Source: Methylorubrum suomiense
GTDB lineage: Bacteria; Pseudomonadota; Alphaproteobacteria; Rhizobiales; Beijerinckiaceae
NCBI RefSeq assembly: GCF_022179765.1
Contig: NZ_BPRE01000003.1
Location: forward strand, 310,001-374,000
Direction: 5' to 3'
DNA: 64,000 bases
A model generated the notes under the pieces. The model was given only the letters and a program-made list of their open reading frames with translations, did no database searches and was not told the origin of the DNA. A program made the position numbers and the translations under genes. Below are positions 44,553 through 53,077 of the stretch, piece after piece; the stretch's first letter is position 1, and the number at the start of each line of letters is the position of its first letter.

Positions 44553-46343
44553 ATGCCGAGCTATCGGGCCCCGGTCGAGGACACGCTGTTCTTCCTGGAA
44601 GACGTTCTGGCCATCCACCGCCACGACAATCTGCCGGGCTTCTCCGACGCGTCGTCCGACGTCCTGCAGGCGATCCTGTCCGAGGGCGGCAAGCTCGCCT
44701 CGGACGTGTTCGCGCCCCTCAACCTGTCCGGCGACCGCGAGGGCTGTACCCGGCACGCGGATGGCCGCGTCACGACGCCGAAGGGCTTCAAGGAAGCCTA
44801 TACGGCTTTCGCCTCGGGCGGCTGGATGGGCCTGTCGGTTCCGGAGGAATTTGGCGGCCAGGGCCTGCCTCACCTGCTCAGCACGGTGATGCAGGATTTC
44901 GCCTCCGGGGCCAATCTCGCGCTCAGCATGTATCCCGGCCTGACCCAGGGGGCGATCGCGGCCCTCCTCGTCCACGGCTCGGAGGAGCAGAAGCGCACCT
45001 ATCTTCCGAAGATGGTCGAGGGCGTCTGGACAGGCACCATGAACCTCACCGAGCCGCATTGCGGCACGGATCTGGGGCTTCTCAAGACCAAGGCGGTACC
45101 CAACGAGGACGGCTCCTACAGCCTGTCGGGCACCAAGATCTTCATCTCGGCGGGCGAGCACGACCTCTCCGAGAATATCGTCCACCTCGTCATCGCCCGG
45201 ATCGAGGGCGCGCCGTCCGGCACCAAGGGCATCTCGCTCTTCGTGGTGCCGAAGTTCCTGGTGAACGCGGATGGCAGCCTGGGCGCGCGCAACGGCGTGT
45301 CCTGCGGCTCGATCGAGCACAAGATGGGCATCCACGCCAATTCCACCTGCGTGATGAACTACGACGGTGCAAAGGGCTGGCTGGTCGGGGAGGCGAATCG
45401 CGGCCTCAACGCCATGTTCGTGATGATGAACGAGGCGCGCCTCGCCGTCGGCGTGCAGGGGCTCGGCCAGTCCGAGGCCGCCTACCAGAACGCGGTCGCC
45501 TATGCCCGCGAGCGCCTGCAGGGCCGGGCGCTGACCGGCGCCAAGGAGCCCGGCAAGGCTGCCGACCCGATCATCGTCCATCCGGACGTGCGCCGCACCC
45601 TCATGCAGATCCGCGCCTTCAACGAGGCGGCCCGTGTGCTCGTCCTGTGGACGGCCCTCCAATCCGACATCGCCCACCGCTCGCAGGACGCCGCCGAGCG
45701 GCAGGCCGCCGACGACCGGCTCGGGCTGATGACCCCGGTGGTGAAGGGCGTGCTGACCGATCGGGGCTTCGCCAACGCGGTCGAGGCCCAGCAGATGTTC
45801 GGCGGCCACGGCTATGTCGAGGAATGGGGCATGTCGCAGTTCGTGCGCGATGCCCGCATCGCCATGATCTACGAGGGGGCCAACGGCATCCAGGCGATGG
45901 ACCTGATCGGCCGCAAGCTGCCCAAGGACGGCGGCCGGGCGATGATGGCCTTCCTCACCGAGGTGCAGACCTTCATCAAGGACCACGACGAGGACGAGGG
46001 GATGAAGCCCTACGTCGTGCCGCTCCAGCCGGCGCTGAACGACCTCCAGGGCGCCGTCCTATGGCTGATGCAGAACGCCTTCACCAAGCCCGACAATGCG
46101 GGCGCCGGGGCGACCGACCTGATGCACCTGCTCGGCACTGTCGTCCTGGGCTACATGTGGGGCAAGATCGCTAAGGCGGCGCTGGCGGCCAAGGCCGAGG
46201 GGCGCGACACGGAGCGGATGGACGCCAAGCTGGTGCTCGGACGCTTCTTCATGGAGCGGATGCTGCCGGAGACGACCCTGAGGCTCGCGCGGATCAAGGC
46301 CGGGTCGGAGACGACCATGGCGCTGGCGGCGGAGGCGTTTTAA
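44553..46343 (+). CDS. Acyl-CoA dehydrogenase (long form with C-terminal domain)
   Basis: The 596-residue flavoenzyme has the acyl-CoA dehydrogenase fold with an extra C-terminal helical domain (about 480-590), as in the DmdC-like group. Markers are GWMGLSVPEEFGGQG, GTMNLTEPHCGTDLG and the catalytic Glu near residue 441 in MIYEGANGIQ. It introduces a double bond into an acyl-CoA, the first step of beta-oxidation. GGGAGG precedes the ATG. Thiolase and hydratase/dehydrogenase genes follow on the same strand, so this is a fatty-acid or related acid degradation operon. Confidence 0.94.
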   Translation: MPSYRAPVEDTLFFLEDVLAIHRHDNLPGFSDASSDVLQAILSEGGKLASDVFAPLNLSGDREGCTRHADGRVTTPKGFKEAYTAFASGGWMGLSVPEEFGGQGLPHLLSTVMQDFASGANLALSMYPGLTQGAIAALLVHGSEEQKRTYLPKMVEGVWTGTMNLTEPHCGTDLGLLKTKAVPNEDGSYSLSGTKIFISAGEHDLSENIVHLVIARIEGAPSGTKGISLFVVPKFLVNADGSLGARNGVSCGSIEHKMGIHANSTCVMNYDGAKGWLVGEANRGLNAMFVMMNEARLAVGVQGLGQSEAAYQNAVAYARERLQGRALTGAKEPGKAADPIIVHPDVRRTLMQIRAFNEAARVLVLWTALQSDIAHRSQDAAERQAADDRLGLMTPVVKGVLTDRGFANAVEAQQMFGGHGYVEEWGMSQFVRDARIAMIYEGANGIQAMDLIGRKLPKDGGRAMMAFLTEVQTFIKDHDEDEGMKPYVVPLQPALNDLQGAVLWLMQNAFTKPDNAGAGATDLMHLLGTVVLGYMWGKIAKAALAAKAEGRDTERMDAKLVLGRFFMERMLPETTLRLARIKAGSETTMALAAEAF

Positions 46344-46361
46344 ACGCGTGGCGTTCGCTCC

Positions 46362-46380
46362 TCCCCTCGCCGGGAGGGGA
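46362..46380. repeat. Intercistronic hairpin
   Basis: A 7-bp stem (TCCCCTC with GAGGGGA) and a 5-base loop lies in the 74-base gap between the acyl-CoA dehydrogenase and thiolase genes. No T-tract follows. It may modulate read-through. Confidence 0.4.
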
Positions 46381-46417
46381 CGACCGCGCGGATTGGGACG
46401 GACACGAGGAAGCGCAT

Positions 46418-47626
46418 ATGCCCGAGGCCTATATCTACGATCACGTCCGCACCCCCCGCGGACGCGGCAAGCCGGACGGGTCGTTGCACGAGGTCACGGC
46501 GCTCCGCTTGGCCGAGACGGCCCTCCGCGCCCTCAAGGACCGCAACGGCCTCGACACCCGGCGCGTCGACGACGTGGTGCTCGGCTGCGTCGATCCCGTC
46601 GGCGAGGCCGGGGGCGACATCGCCCGCGCCGCCGCGCTGGTCGCCGATTACGGCACCCACGTGCCGGGCGTGCAGATCAACCGTTTCTGCGCCTCGGGCC
46701 TCGACGCGATCAACTTCGCCGCGGCCCAGGTGATGGCCGGCCAGCACGACATGACGGTGGGCGGCGGCGTCGAATCGATGAGCCGCATCGGGATTGGCGC
46801 CTCCGGCGGCGCCTGGCCGGTCGATCCGGCGATCGCCGTGAAGTCGTTCTTCATGCCGCAGGGCATCTCCGCCGACCTCATCGCCACCAAGTACGGCTTC
46901 TCCCGCGACGCCTGCGATGCCTACGCCGTCGAGTCGCAGAAGCGCTCGGCGAAATCCTGGGCCGAGGGGCTGTTTAAGGACTCGGTCGTGCCGGTGCGCG
47001 ACATCAACGGCATCACCCTGCTCGACCGCGACGAGCACATGCGGCCCTCGACCGACATGCAGTCGCTCGGCCAGCTCAAGCCCTCCTTCGTCCAGATGGG
47101 CCAGATGGGCGGCTTCGACGCGGTGGCGGTCGATGCCCATCCGGATGTCGAGGCGGTCGACCATGTCCACCATGCGGGCAATTCGTCGGGCATCGTCGAC
47201 GGCGCCGCGGCGGTGCTGATCGGCTCGCGCGAGGCGGGCGACGCCGCCGGGCTGCGCCCCCGCGCCCGCATCCGGGCCTTCGCCAATATCGGCTCGGACC
47301 CGGCGCTGATGCTGACCGGCCCCGTCGACGTGACGAAGAAGGTGCTGGCGCGGGCCGGCATGGACTTGTCCGACATCGACCTGTTCGAGATCAACGAGGC
47401 CTTCGCCTCGGTGGTCCTGCGCTATCTCCAGGCCTTCGACCTCGACCCGGCCCGGGTGAACGTCAACGGCGGCGCCATTGCCATGGGCCATCCCCTCGGG
47501 GCGACGGGCGCGATGATCCTCGGCACCGTGCTCGACGAATTGGAGCGCACCGGCCGGGAGCGCGCGCTGGTGACCCTCTGCATCGGCGCCGGCATGGGCA
47601 CCGCCACGATCATCGAGCGCGTGTGA
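46418..47626 (+). CDS. Acetyl-CoA C-acyltransferase (thiolase)
   Basis: The 402-residue enzyme has all three thiolase catalytic positions: Cys91 in [10 protein letters not shown], His358 in [10 protein letters not shown] and Cys388 in TLCIGAGMG. It cleaves 3-oxoacyl-CoA with CoA in beta-oxidation. The start is preceded by GAGGAAG. It lies 74 bases after the acyl-CoA dehydrogenase gene and is followed by a DUF2059 gene and the bifunctional hydratase/dehydrogenase gene. Confidence 0.95.
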   Translation: MPEAYIYDHVRTPRGRGKPDGSLHEVTALRLAETALRALKDRNGLDTRRVDDVVLGCVDPVGEAGGDIARAAALVADYGTHVPGVQINRFCASGLDAINFAAAQVMAGQHDMTVGGGVESMSRIGIGASGGAWPVDPAIAVKSFFMPQGISADLIATKYGFSRDACDAYAVESQKRSAKSWAEGLFKDSVVPVRDINGITLLDRDEHMRPSTDMQSLGQLKPSFVQMGQMGGFDAVAVDAHPDVEAVDHVHHAGNSSGIVDGAAAVLIGSREAGDAAGLRPRARIRAFANIGSDPALMLTGPVDVTKKVLARAGMDLSDIDLFEINEAFASVVLRYLQAFDLDPARVNVNGGAIAMGHPLGATGAMILGTVLDELERTGRERALVTLCIGAGMGTATIIERV

Positions 47627-47747
47627 GGCGAGGTCGGGCGGCGCCGCGTCGCCCTGCCCTCCGACGGCAAACGCTGTTAAGGGCCTCTCACGCCGCGCCC
47701 TTTCGCGCCGGGCGCGGGCCCAGACCAAGAACGGGAGAGACGCCACG

Positions 47748-48233
47748 ATGAAGACCCTGACCGCCGCCCTGTGCCTCGCCACCGCGCTGGCCCTGCCCCT
47801 CGGCGCCCGCGCCGACGACGCGGCCGACAAGCTCGCCGTCGCCAAGACGCTGACCGAGAAGACGGTGCTCAAGAACCTCGATACCGGCTTCGGCGGTGCC
47901 CTGGAGAAGACGGTCTCGACCATGCCCGAGGAGCGCGCCGAGACCGTGCGCAAGGAAGCCCGGGCCGAGTTCGACAAGCAGCGCGGCGAGCTGCTGGATG
48001 GCCTGTCCAAGCAATATGCGGAGAAGTTCAGCCTCGACGAGTTGAAGCGCCTCGGCGCCATCTACGAGGATCCGACCTACCAGAAGTTCCAGGCCGTCAA
48101 CGCCGATCCGAAGTCGGAGATCAACCTGCTGTCGCAGGCGGTGGTGACGCGGCTCCTGAACATGCTGACGCTCGCCGCCGCGAGCGATCAGAAGGGTGGC
48201 ATGCCGGGCGGGATGCCGGTTCCGGCTAAGTAA
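47748..48233 (+). CDS. DUF2059-type secreted protein
   Basis: The 161-residue protein has a signal peptide (MKTLTAALCLATALALPLGA, cleavage after ARA) and a helical C-terminal region with FSLDELKRLGAIYEDPTYQKF, the DUF2059 pattern. It ends in a GGMPGGMP tail. It is therefore probably periplasmic with unknown function. GGGAGAG precedes the ATG. Its position between two beta-oxidation genes is odd; it may have its own promoter in the 121-base gap upstream. Confidence 0.8.
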   Translation: MKTLTAALCLATALALPLGARADDAADKLAVAKTLTEKTVLKNLDTGFGGALEKTVSTMPEERAETVRKEARAEFDKQRGELLDGLSKQYAEKFSLDELKRLGAIYEDPTYQKFQAVNADPKSEINLLSQAVVTRLLNMLTLAAASDQKGGMPGGMPVPAK

Positions 48234-48264
48234 CCGGGCCAAGTCGTAACGACGGCGCGGAGGA

Positions 48265-48288
48265 GGCCGGGCCGCCCCGGGCCCGGCC
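48265..48288. terminator. GC-rich hairpin after the DUF2059 gene
   Basis: An 8-bp stem (GGCCGGGC with GCCCGGCC) and an 8-base loop lies 32 bases after the stop codon. There is no T-tract, so termination is possible but not certain. Confidence 0.4.
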
Positions 48289-48403
48289 AAGGTCCGTAGG
48301 CGAGGACGGTCCCAGGCGACGATTGACAGGGGCGTCGGGGAACCGGCGCCCGAGGCGCGGGCGGCCCCGGCCGCCGGCTCGACGGGAGGTGCGAGGAAGA
48401 GCG

Positions 48404-50608
48404 ATGAGCGAGTCCACGAAAAACTTTCGCTTCGAGACCGATGCCGACGGCATCGCCCTCGCGACCTGGGACATGCCGGGCCGCTCGATGAACGTCATCA
48501 CCATGGCGGTGATGGATGAGCTGGAGGGCATCGTCGATGCGGTGGTGGCGGACGCGACCATCAAGGGCTGCGTCGTCACCTCGGGCAAGCCGAACTTCTC
48601 CGGCGGCGCCGACCTGACCATGCTGCAGGGGCTGGGCGCCGAGTACGAGCGCCTCAAGGCGGCGGAGGGCGAGGAAGTGGCCATGCGCCACTTCTTCGAG
48701 GCGTCACGGCGCCTGAGCCTCGTGTTCCGCAAGCTCGAGACCTGCGGCAAGCCGTTCGCCGCCGCCGTGCAGGGCCTGTGCCTCGGCGGCGCGTTCGAGC
48801 TGGCGCTCGCCTGCCATCACCGGGTGCTCGCCGACGACGAGAAGACCCGCGTAGGTCTCCCCGAGATCAAGGTCGGCCTGTTTCCCGGTGGCGGCGGCAC
48901 CCAGCGCGTCGCCCGCCTGATGCAGACGGGCGATGCCCTGCAGATGCTGTTCAAGGGGGAGCAGATCCGCCCGCTGATGGCCAAGAACATGGGGCTGGCC
49001 CACGAGGTCGCCCCGGCCGCCGAGATCGTCGAGCGGGCCAAGGCGTGGATCAAGGCCGGCGGTTCGGCGGTCGCCCCCTGGGACGTTCCGAAGTTCAAGG
49101 CGCCGTCCGGCAAGGTCTACTCGCCCGCCGGCATGATGATCTGGCCGCCGGCCAACGCGATCTACCGCCGGGAGACCCACGACAACTACCCGGCCGCCAA
49201 GGCGATCCTGGCCTCGGTCTACGAGGGCCTGCAGCTACCGATGGATCTCGGGCTGAAGGTCGAGAGCCGCTACTTCGCTTACATCCTGCGCACCAAGGAG
49301 GCGCAGGCGATGATCCGCACGCTGTTCATCTCCATGGGCGAGATCAACAAGGGCGCGCGCCGGCCGAAGGACGTGGAGCCGGCCCGGATCGGCAAGGTCG
49401 GCGTCGTCGGCGCGGGCTTCATGGGGGCGGGCATCGCCTACGTCACCGCGCAGGCCGGCATGGAGGTCGTGCTGATCGACCGCGACCAGGCGGCGGCGGA
49501 TGCCGGCAAGGCGCATTGCCACACGCTCATCACCGGCCAGATCAACCGCGGCAAGGCCAAGACCGCCGACCGCGACGCGCTGCTCGCCCGCATCACCGCC
49601 ACGTCGGATTACGCGGCGCTCGGCACGTGCGACCTCGTGGTCGAGGCGGTGTTCGAAGATCCGGCGGTGAAGGCCGAGGTCATCGGCAAGGTCGAGGCGG
49701 CGTTGCCGGAGCACGCGATCTTCGCCTCCAACACCTCGACGCTGCCGATCTCGGGGCTCGCCAAGGTCTCGAAGCGGCCCGAGCAATTCGTCGGTATCCA
49801 CTTCTTCTCGCCGGTCGAGAAGATGCTCCTGGTCGAGGTGATCCGCGGCACGCAGACCGGCGACCGCGCGGTCGCCACCGCCCTCGACTACGTGCGGGCG
49901 ATCAAGAAGACCGGCATCGTCGTCAACGACGCCCGCGGCTTCTTCGCCAATCGCTGCGTCCTGGCCTACGTCAAGGAAGGCCACAAGATGCTGATGGAGG
50001 GCGTGCCGCCCGCCATGATCGAGAATGCGGGCCGCATGGCCGGCATGCCGGTCGGCCCCCTCTCCCTCAACGACGAGGTGGCGCTCGATCTCGGCCTCAA
50101 GATCCTGAAAGCCACCGAGGCGCAGCTCGGCTCAAGCGCGATCGATCCGGACCAGAAGCGGCTGCTCCTCGAGATGGTGGAAAATCGCGGGCGCCTCGGC
50201 CGCAAGAACAAGCGCGGCTTCTACGACTACCCGGAGGGCGGCCAGAAGAAGCTCTGGCCGGGCCTGTCCGAGATCCAGCCGACCCGGCTCGACCCGGATT
50301 CCATCGACGTCGAGGAGCTGAAGCACCGCTTTCTGGTGGTGCAGGCGCTGGAGGCCGCCCGCACGGTCCAGGAAGGCGTCATCACCGATCCCCGCGAGGC
50401 GGATGTCGGCTCGATCCTCGGTTTCGGCTTCGCGCCGTTCACCGGCGGCGCGCTCTCCTACATCGACTTCATGGGGGCGTCCGCCTTCGTGGACCTCGCC
50501 CGTGCCCTGGAGGCCAAGCACGGCGCCCGCTTCACCCCGCCGGACAACCTGCTGGCGATGGCCGGCCATGGCGGGCGCTTCTACGACGCGCTGAAGCGGG
50601 CGGCGTAG
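48404..50608 (+). CDS. Bifunctional enoyl-CoA hydratase/3-hydroxyacyl-CoA dehydrogenase (FadJ-like)
   Basis: The 734-residue protein joins an enoyl-CoA hydratase domain (about 1-200; NFSGGADLTML, GLCLGGAFELALACH) to a 3-hydroxyacyl-CoA dehydrogenase (about 325-730; NAD motif GAGFMGAGIA, VFEDPAVKAEV, HFFSPVEKM). It performs the hydration and second oxidation of beta-oxidation in one polypeptide. GAGGAAGAG precedes the ATG at 48404; the longer upstream frame to 48323 is non-conserved. It completes the beta-oxidation set with the upstream genes. A strong hairpin follows. Confidence 0.95.
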   Translation: MSESTKNFRFETDADGIALATWDMPGRSMNVITMAVMDELEGIVDAVVADATIKGCVVTSGKPNFSGGADLTMLQGLGAEYERLKAAEGEEVAMRHFFEASRRLSLVFRKLETCGKPFAAAVQGLCLGGAFELALACHHRVLADDEKTRVGLPEIKVGLFPGGGGTQRVARLMQTGDALQMLFKGEQIRPLMAKNMGLAHEVAPAAEIVERAKAWIKAGGSAVAPWDVPKFKAPSGKVYSPAGMMIWPPANAIYRRETHDNYPAAKAILASVYEGLQLPMDLGLKVESRYFAYILRTKEAQAMIRTLFISMGEINKGARRPKDVEPARIGKVGVVGAGFMGAGIAYVTAQAGMEVVLIDRDQAAADAGKAHCHTLITGQINRGKAKTADRDALLARITATSDYAALGTCDLVVEAVFEDPAVKAEVIGKVEAALPEHAIFASNTSTLPISGLAKVSKRPEQFVGIHFFSPVEKMLLVEVIRGTQTGDRAVATALDYVRAIKKTGIVVNDARGFFANRCVLAYVKEGHKMLMEGVPPAMIENAGRMAGMPVGPLSLNDEVALDLGLKILKATEAQLGSSAIDPDQKRLLLEMVENRGRLGRKNKRGFYDYPEGGQKKLWPGLSEIQPTRLDPDSIDVEELKHRFLVVQALEAARTVQEGVITDPREADVGSILGFGFAPFTGGALSYIDFMGASAFVDLARALEAKHGARFTPPDNLLAMAGHGGRFYDALKRAA

Positions 50609-50620
50609 GGCTCGCCGCTG

Positions 50621-50646
50621 ACCCTCTCCCCTGCGCGGGAGAGGGT
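50621..50646. terminator. Strong hairpin after the fadJ-like gene
   Basis: A perfect 10-bp stem (ACCCTCTCCC with GGGAGAGGGT) and a CTGCGC loop begins 13 bases after the stop. No T-tract follows, but the stem is strong. Similar TCCCC...GGGGA palindromes occur widely between alphaproteobacterial genes. It separates the fadJ-like transcript from the Pmp3 promoter. Confidence 0.7.
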
Positions 50647-50660
50647 TGAGCGGAGCAGGT

Positions 50661-50685
50661 GGAACCGAGCCGCTCCGCTTTCGTT
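50661..50685 (+). promoter_or_regulatory. EcfG-type general stress promoter for the Pmp3 gene
   Basis: GGAAC (50661-50665) is followed after exactly 16 bases by CGTT (50682-50685), matching the alphaproteobacterial EcfG consensus GGAAC-N16/17-CGTT at all nine positions. It lies about 36 bases upstream of the TTG start of a Pmp3/YqaE peptide, a family tied to stress. Confidence 0.75.
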
Positions 50686-50721
50686 CTTGGCCCGAGCCGC
50701 ACATCGCGCTTGGAGCTGCCC

Positions 50722-50886
50722 TTGTCGACCCTGATCAAGATCCTGATCGCGTTCTTCCTGCCGCCGATCTCGGTGCTGATGACGAACGGCTTCGGATTGC
50801 AGTTCCTGTTCAACGTCCTGCTGTGCCTGCTGTTCTACATCCCCGGCTCGCTGCACGCCCTCTACCTGCTGCTGCGCGACCGCTGA
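50722..50886 (+). CDS. Pmp3/YqaE family membrane peptide
   Basis: The 54-residue product has the Pmp3 layout of two membrane helices: IKILIAFFLPPISVLM, then QFLFNVLLCLLFYIPGSLHA. Members occur in plants, yeast and bacteria and are associated with salt, cold and membrane-potential stress. TTG at 50722 is chosen because GGAG precedes it by six bases and the length then equals the family norm; a longer GTG frame from 50659 overlaps the promoter. The EcfG-type promoter upstream supports a stress role. Confidence 0.9.
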   Translation: MSTLIKILIAFFLPPISVLMTNGFGLQFLFNVLLCLLFYIPGSLHALYLLLRDR

Positions 50887-50897
50887 TCGGGCCGACC

Positions 50898-51368
50898 TCA
50901 GCGACCCAGAGCCGACAACACGATCTCGCGCCGGTGACCCCGGTCGCGATGCTCGATCAAGTAGATCCCCTGCCACGTGCCGAGCGCCAAGCGCCCGTCG
51001 CGTAGGGAGACGGTGAGGCCGGAATCGGTCAGCATCGTGCGGATATGGGCCGGCATGTCGTCCGGCCCCTCCATCCCGTGAACGTAGTGCCCGTGTCGGG
51101 GCGCGAATCCGTCGAGCGCCGTCATCAGGTCCGTGCGCACGTCCGGATCGGCATTTTCCTGGATCGTCAGCGACGCCGAGGTGTGGCGGCAGAACACGCC
51201 GACCATGCCGTGACGCAATCCGCTCTCGCGCACGAAGGCGGCGACCGCGTCAGTGATGTCCGTGAATCCCTGGCCCGGCGTCGCGACGGTCACCGTCGCG
51301 CTCGCCTGCCGCGTGACCTCGCCCGCGGAAAAGCCCTCGAGCGGCCCGACCTTGCCCGCTTGCCTCAT
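50898..51368 (-). CDS. YjbQ family protein (UPF0047)
   Basis: The 156-residue protein carries the family signature HTSASLTIQENADPDV and HGMEGPDDMPAH, with ALGTWQGIYLIEHRDRGHRR near the end. The conserved His and Asp probably bind metal. Some members have been reported to show thiamine-phosphate synthase side activity; the true role is unsettled. The ATG overlaps the ligase stop (ATGA), so it is coupled to the ligase. An N-terminal extension of about 15 residues precedes the family core. Confidence 0.9.
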   Translation of the reverse strand: MRQAGKVGPLEGFSAGEVTRQASATVTVATPGQGFTDITDAVAAFVRESGLRHGMVGVFCRHTSASLTIQENADPDVRTDLMTALDGFAPRHGHYVHGMEGPDDMPAHIRTMLTDSGLTVSLRDGRLALGTWQGIYLIEHRDRGHRREIVLSALGR

Positions 51369-53077
51369 TCCGATGTCTCCATGCTCGCCCCCGGGGCGAT
51401 CTCGCGCTCGCCGCGGGCCAGGATGCGCTCCAGCACCTCGATCCGGTCGGCCTCCGCGGGCGGCTTGTCCCAGCGGATGCGGCTGACGCGGGGGAAGCGC
51501 ATGGCGACGCCGGATTTGTGCCGGGTCGAGCGCTGCACGCCCTCGAAGGCGATCTCCAGGACGAGTCCGGCCTCGCGTCCGTGGGTCACCTCCCGCACCG
51601 GGCCGAAGCGCTTCACCGTGTTGTTGCGGACGTAGCGGTCGAGCTTCGCGAGTTCGGCGTCGGTGAAGCCGTGATAGGCCTTGCCGACCGGCACCAGCTC
51701 GTCGCCCGCCTCGCCCGCGCGCCAGCAGCCGAAGGTGTAGTCCGAGTAGAACGACGAGCGCTTCCCGTGGCCGCGCTGGGCATACATCATTACGGCATCG
51801 ACGATGTGCGGCTCGCGCTTCCACTTCCACCACGGGCCCTTGGGGCGGCCGGGCAGATAGGCGCTGTCGCGCCGCTTCAGCATCACGCCCTCGATGGCGT
51901 CGGCATCCTCGCCGGCCCCGACCGAGGCCGGGTCGGCCCGCGCCGCCGCGAGATCCGCCCAGGTTCCGAACGGCACGACCGGCGAGAGGTCGATGCGGGC
52001 ATGGTCGAGATGCGTCACCAGGGCCTCGAGCCGCGCGCGCCGCTCGGCAAAGGGCAGCGCGCGCAGGTCCTCGCCCTCCGCCGCCAGCAGGTCGTAGGCG
52101 CGGACATGGGCCGGGAACTCGTCGAGAAGCTTGCCCGTCACCGCCTTCCGGTTGAGGCGCTGCTGCAGCACGTTGAAGCTCTGCACGCGGCGCTCCCGCA
52201 GGATCAGCAACTCGCCGTCGATGGCACCAGTGAAGGTGATCGCCTCGGCGAGGTCGGGAAAGGCGTCGGTGATGTCCTCGCCGGTGCGCGAGTAGACTTT
52301 TCCGACCTGCTGCCCTTGGGCGTCGCGCCCGCCCGCGAGCTGCACGCGGATCCCGTCCCACTTCCACTCCGCCGAGAACGCCTCCGGGTCGAGCTTGTCG
52401 AGATCCGCCTCCTCCTCGATCGGATGCGACAGCATCGGCGGGCGGAACGGGGCGGGGTTCCGGTTTTCGGGTTGCTCGCCCCTGCCCTCGACCCAGGCGA
52501 ACAGCTCGGCGTAGGGCGCCTTCAACCCGTGCCAGACCTGCTCGACCGCATCCGCCTCGTGGCCGCCGAGTGCGCCGACCGCGGTCTTGGCGAGCCGCGC
52601 CGAGACGCCGACCCGCAGGTTGCCGGTGACGAGTTTGAGCAGCGCCCAGCGGCCGGTCTCGTCGAGCGCGTCGAGCCAGCCGGCGAGATGCTGCGGGAGT
52701 GTGCGCTTCGGGGTGGTCGCGAGGGTTTCGACCACCTCGGCCAGGGTGGGGATATGGGGGGGCGGGTTGTTGTGGCCGATGCCGGGGTTGCCCGGCCGGG
52801 CGTCCGGCCCCGGCCAGATCAGCGCCGTCGTCTCGGCGAGATCGCCCACGTAATTGTGGGACAGCCCGAACAGCACCGGATCGACCCGCTCCTCCACCAG
52901 CCCCCGGATCAGGGCGGGCTTGGCCTCGCGGAACGTCAGGCCCCCGGTCATGGCGGCGAGCGCCCAGCCGCGCTCGGGATCGGGGGTGGCGGCGAAGAAA
53001 TCCTGCAGCAGCCGGAGCTTGGCGTTGCGGCGCGGTTCGTAGGCGAGGCGGTCGAGGAGGGCGGCGAAATCGTTCAC
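51365..53077 (-). CDS. ATP-dependent DNA ligase (cisplatin damage response type)
   Basis: The 570-residue protein has the ATP-dependent ligase core with the adenylation site EWKWDGIRVQ near residue 240 (Lys as nucleophile), motif III YSRTGEDIT, motif IV AIDGELL and motif V PWWKWKRE. The N-terminal ~200 residues are a helical ligase-N-like domain. It belongs to the ligase group that travels with a metallo-beta-lactamase-fold nuclease in bacteria. The start GTG overlaps the nuclease stop (GTGA). The helicase and phosphoesterase genes often found in such clusters are not here. A repair role is inferred. Confidence 0.92.
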   Translation of the reverse strand: MNDFAALLDRLAYEPRRNAKLRLLQDFFAATPDPERGWALAAMTGGLTFREAKPALIRGLVEERVDPVLFGLSHNYVGDLAETTALIWPGPDARPGNPGIGHNNPPPHIPTLAEVVETLATTPKRTLPQHLAGWLDALDETGRWALLKLVTGNLRVGVSARLAKTAVGALGGHEADAVEQVWHGLKAPYAELFAWVEGRGEQPENRNPAPFRPPMLSHPIEEEADLDKLDPEAFSAEWKWDGIRVQLAGGRDAQGQQVGKVYSRTGEDITDAFPDLAEAITFTGAIDGELLILRERRVQSFNVLQQRLNRKAVTGKLLDEFPAHVRAYDLLAAEGEDLRALPFAERRARLEALVTHLDHARIDLSPVVPFGTWADLAAARADPASVGAGEDADAIEGVMLKRRDSAYLPGRPKGPWWKWKREPHIVDAVMMYAQRGHGKRSSFYSDYTFGCWRAGEAGDELVPVGKAYHGFTDAELAKLDRYVRNNTVKRFGPVREVTHGREAGLVLEIAFEGVQRSTRHKSGVAMRFPRVSRIRWDKPPAEADRIEVLERILARGEREIAPGASMETSE

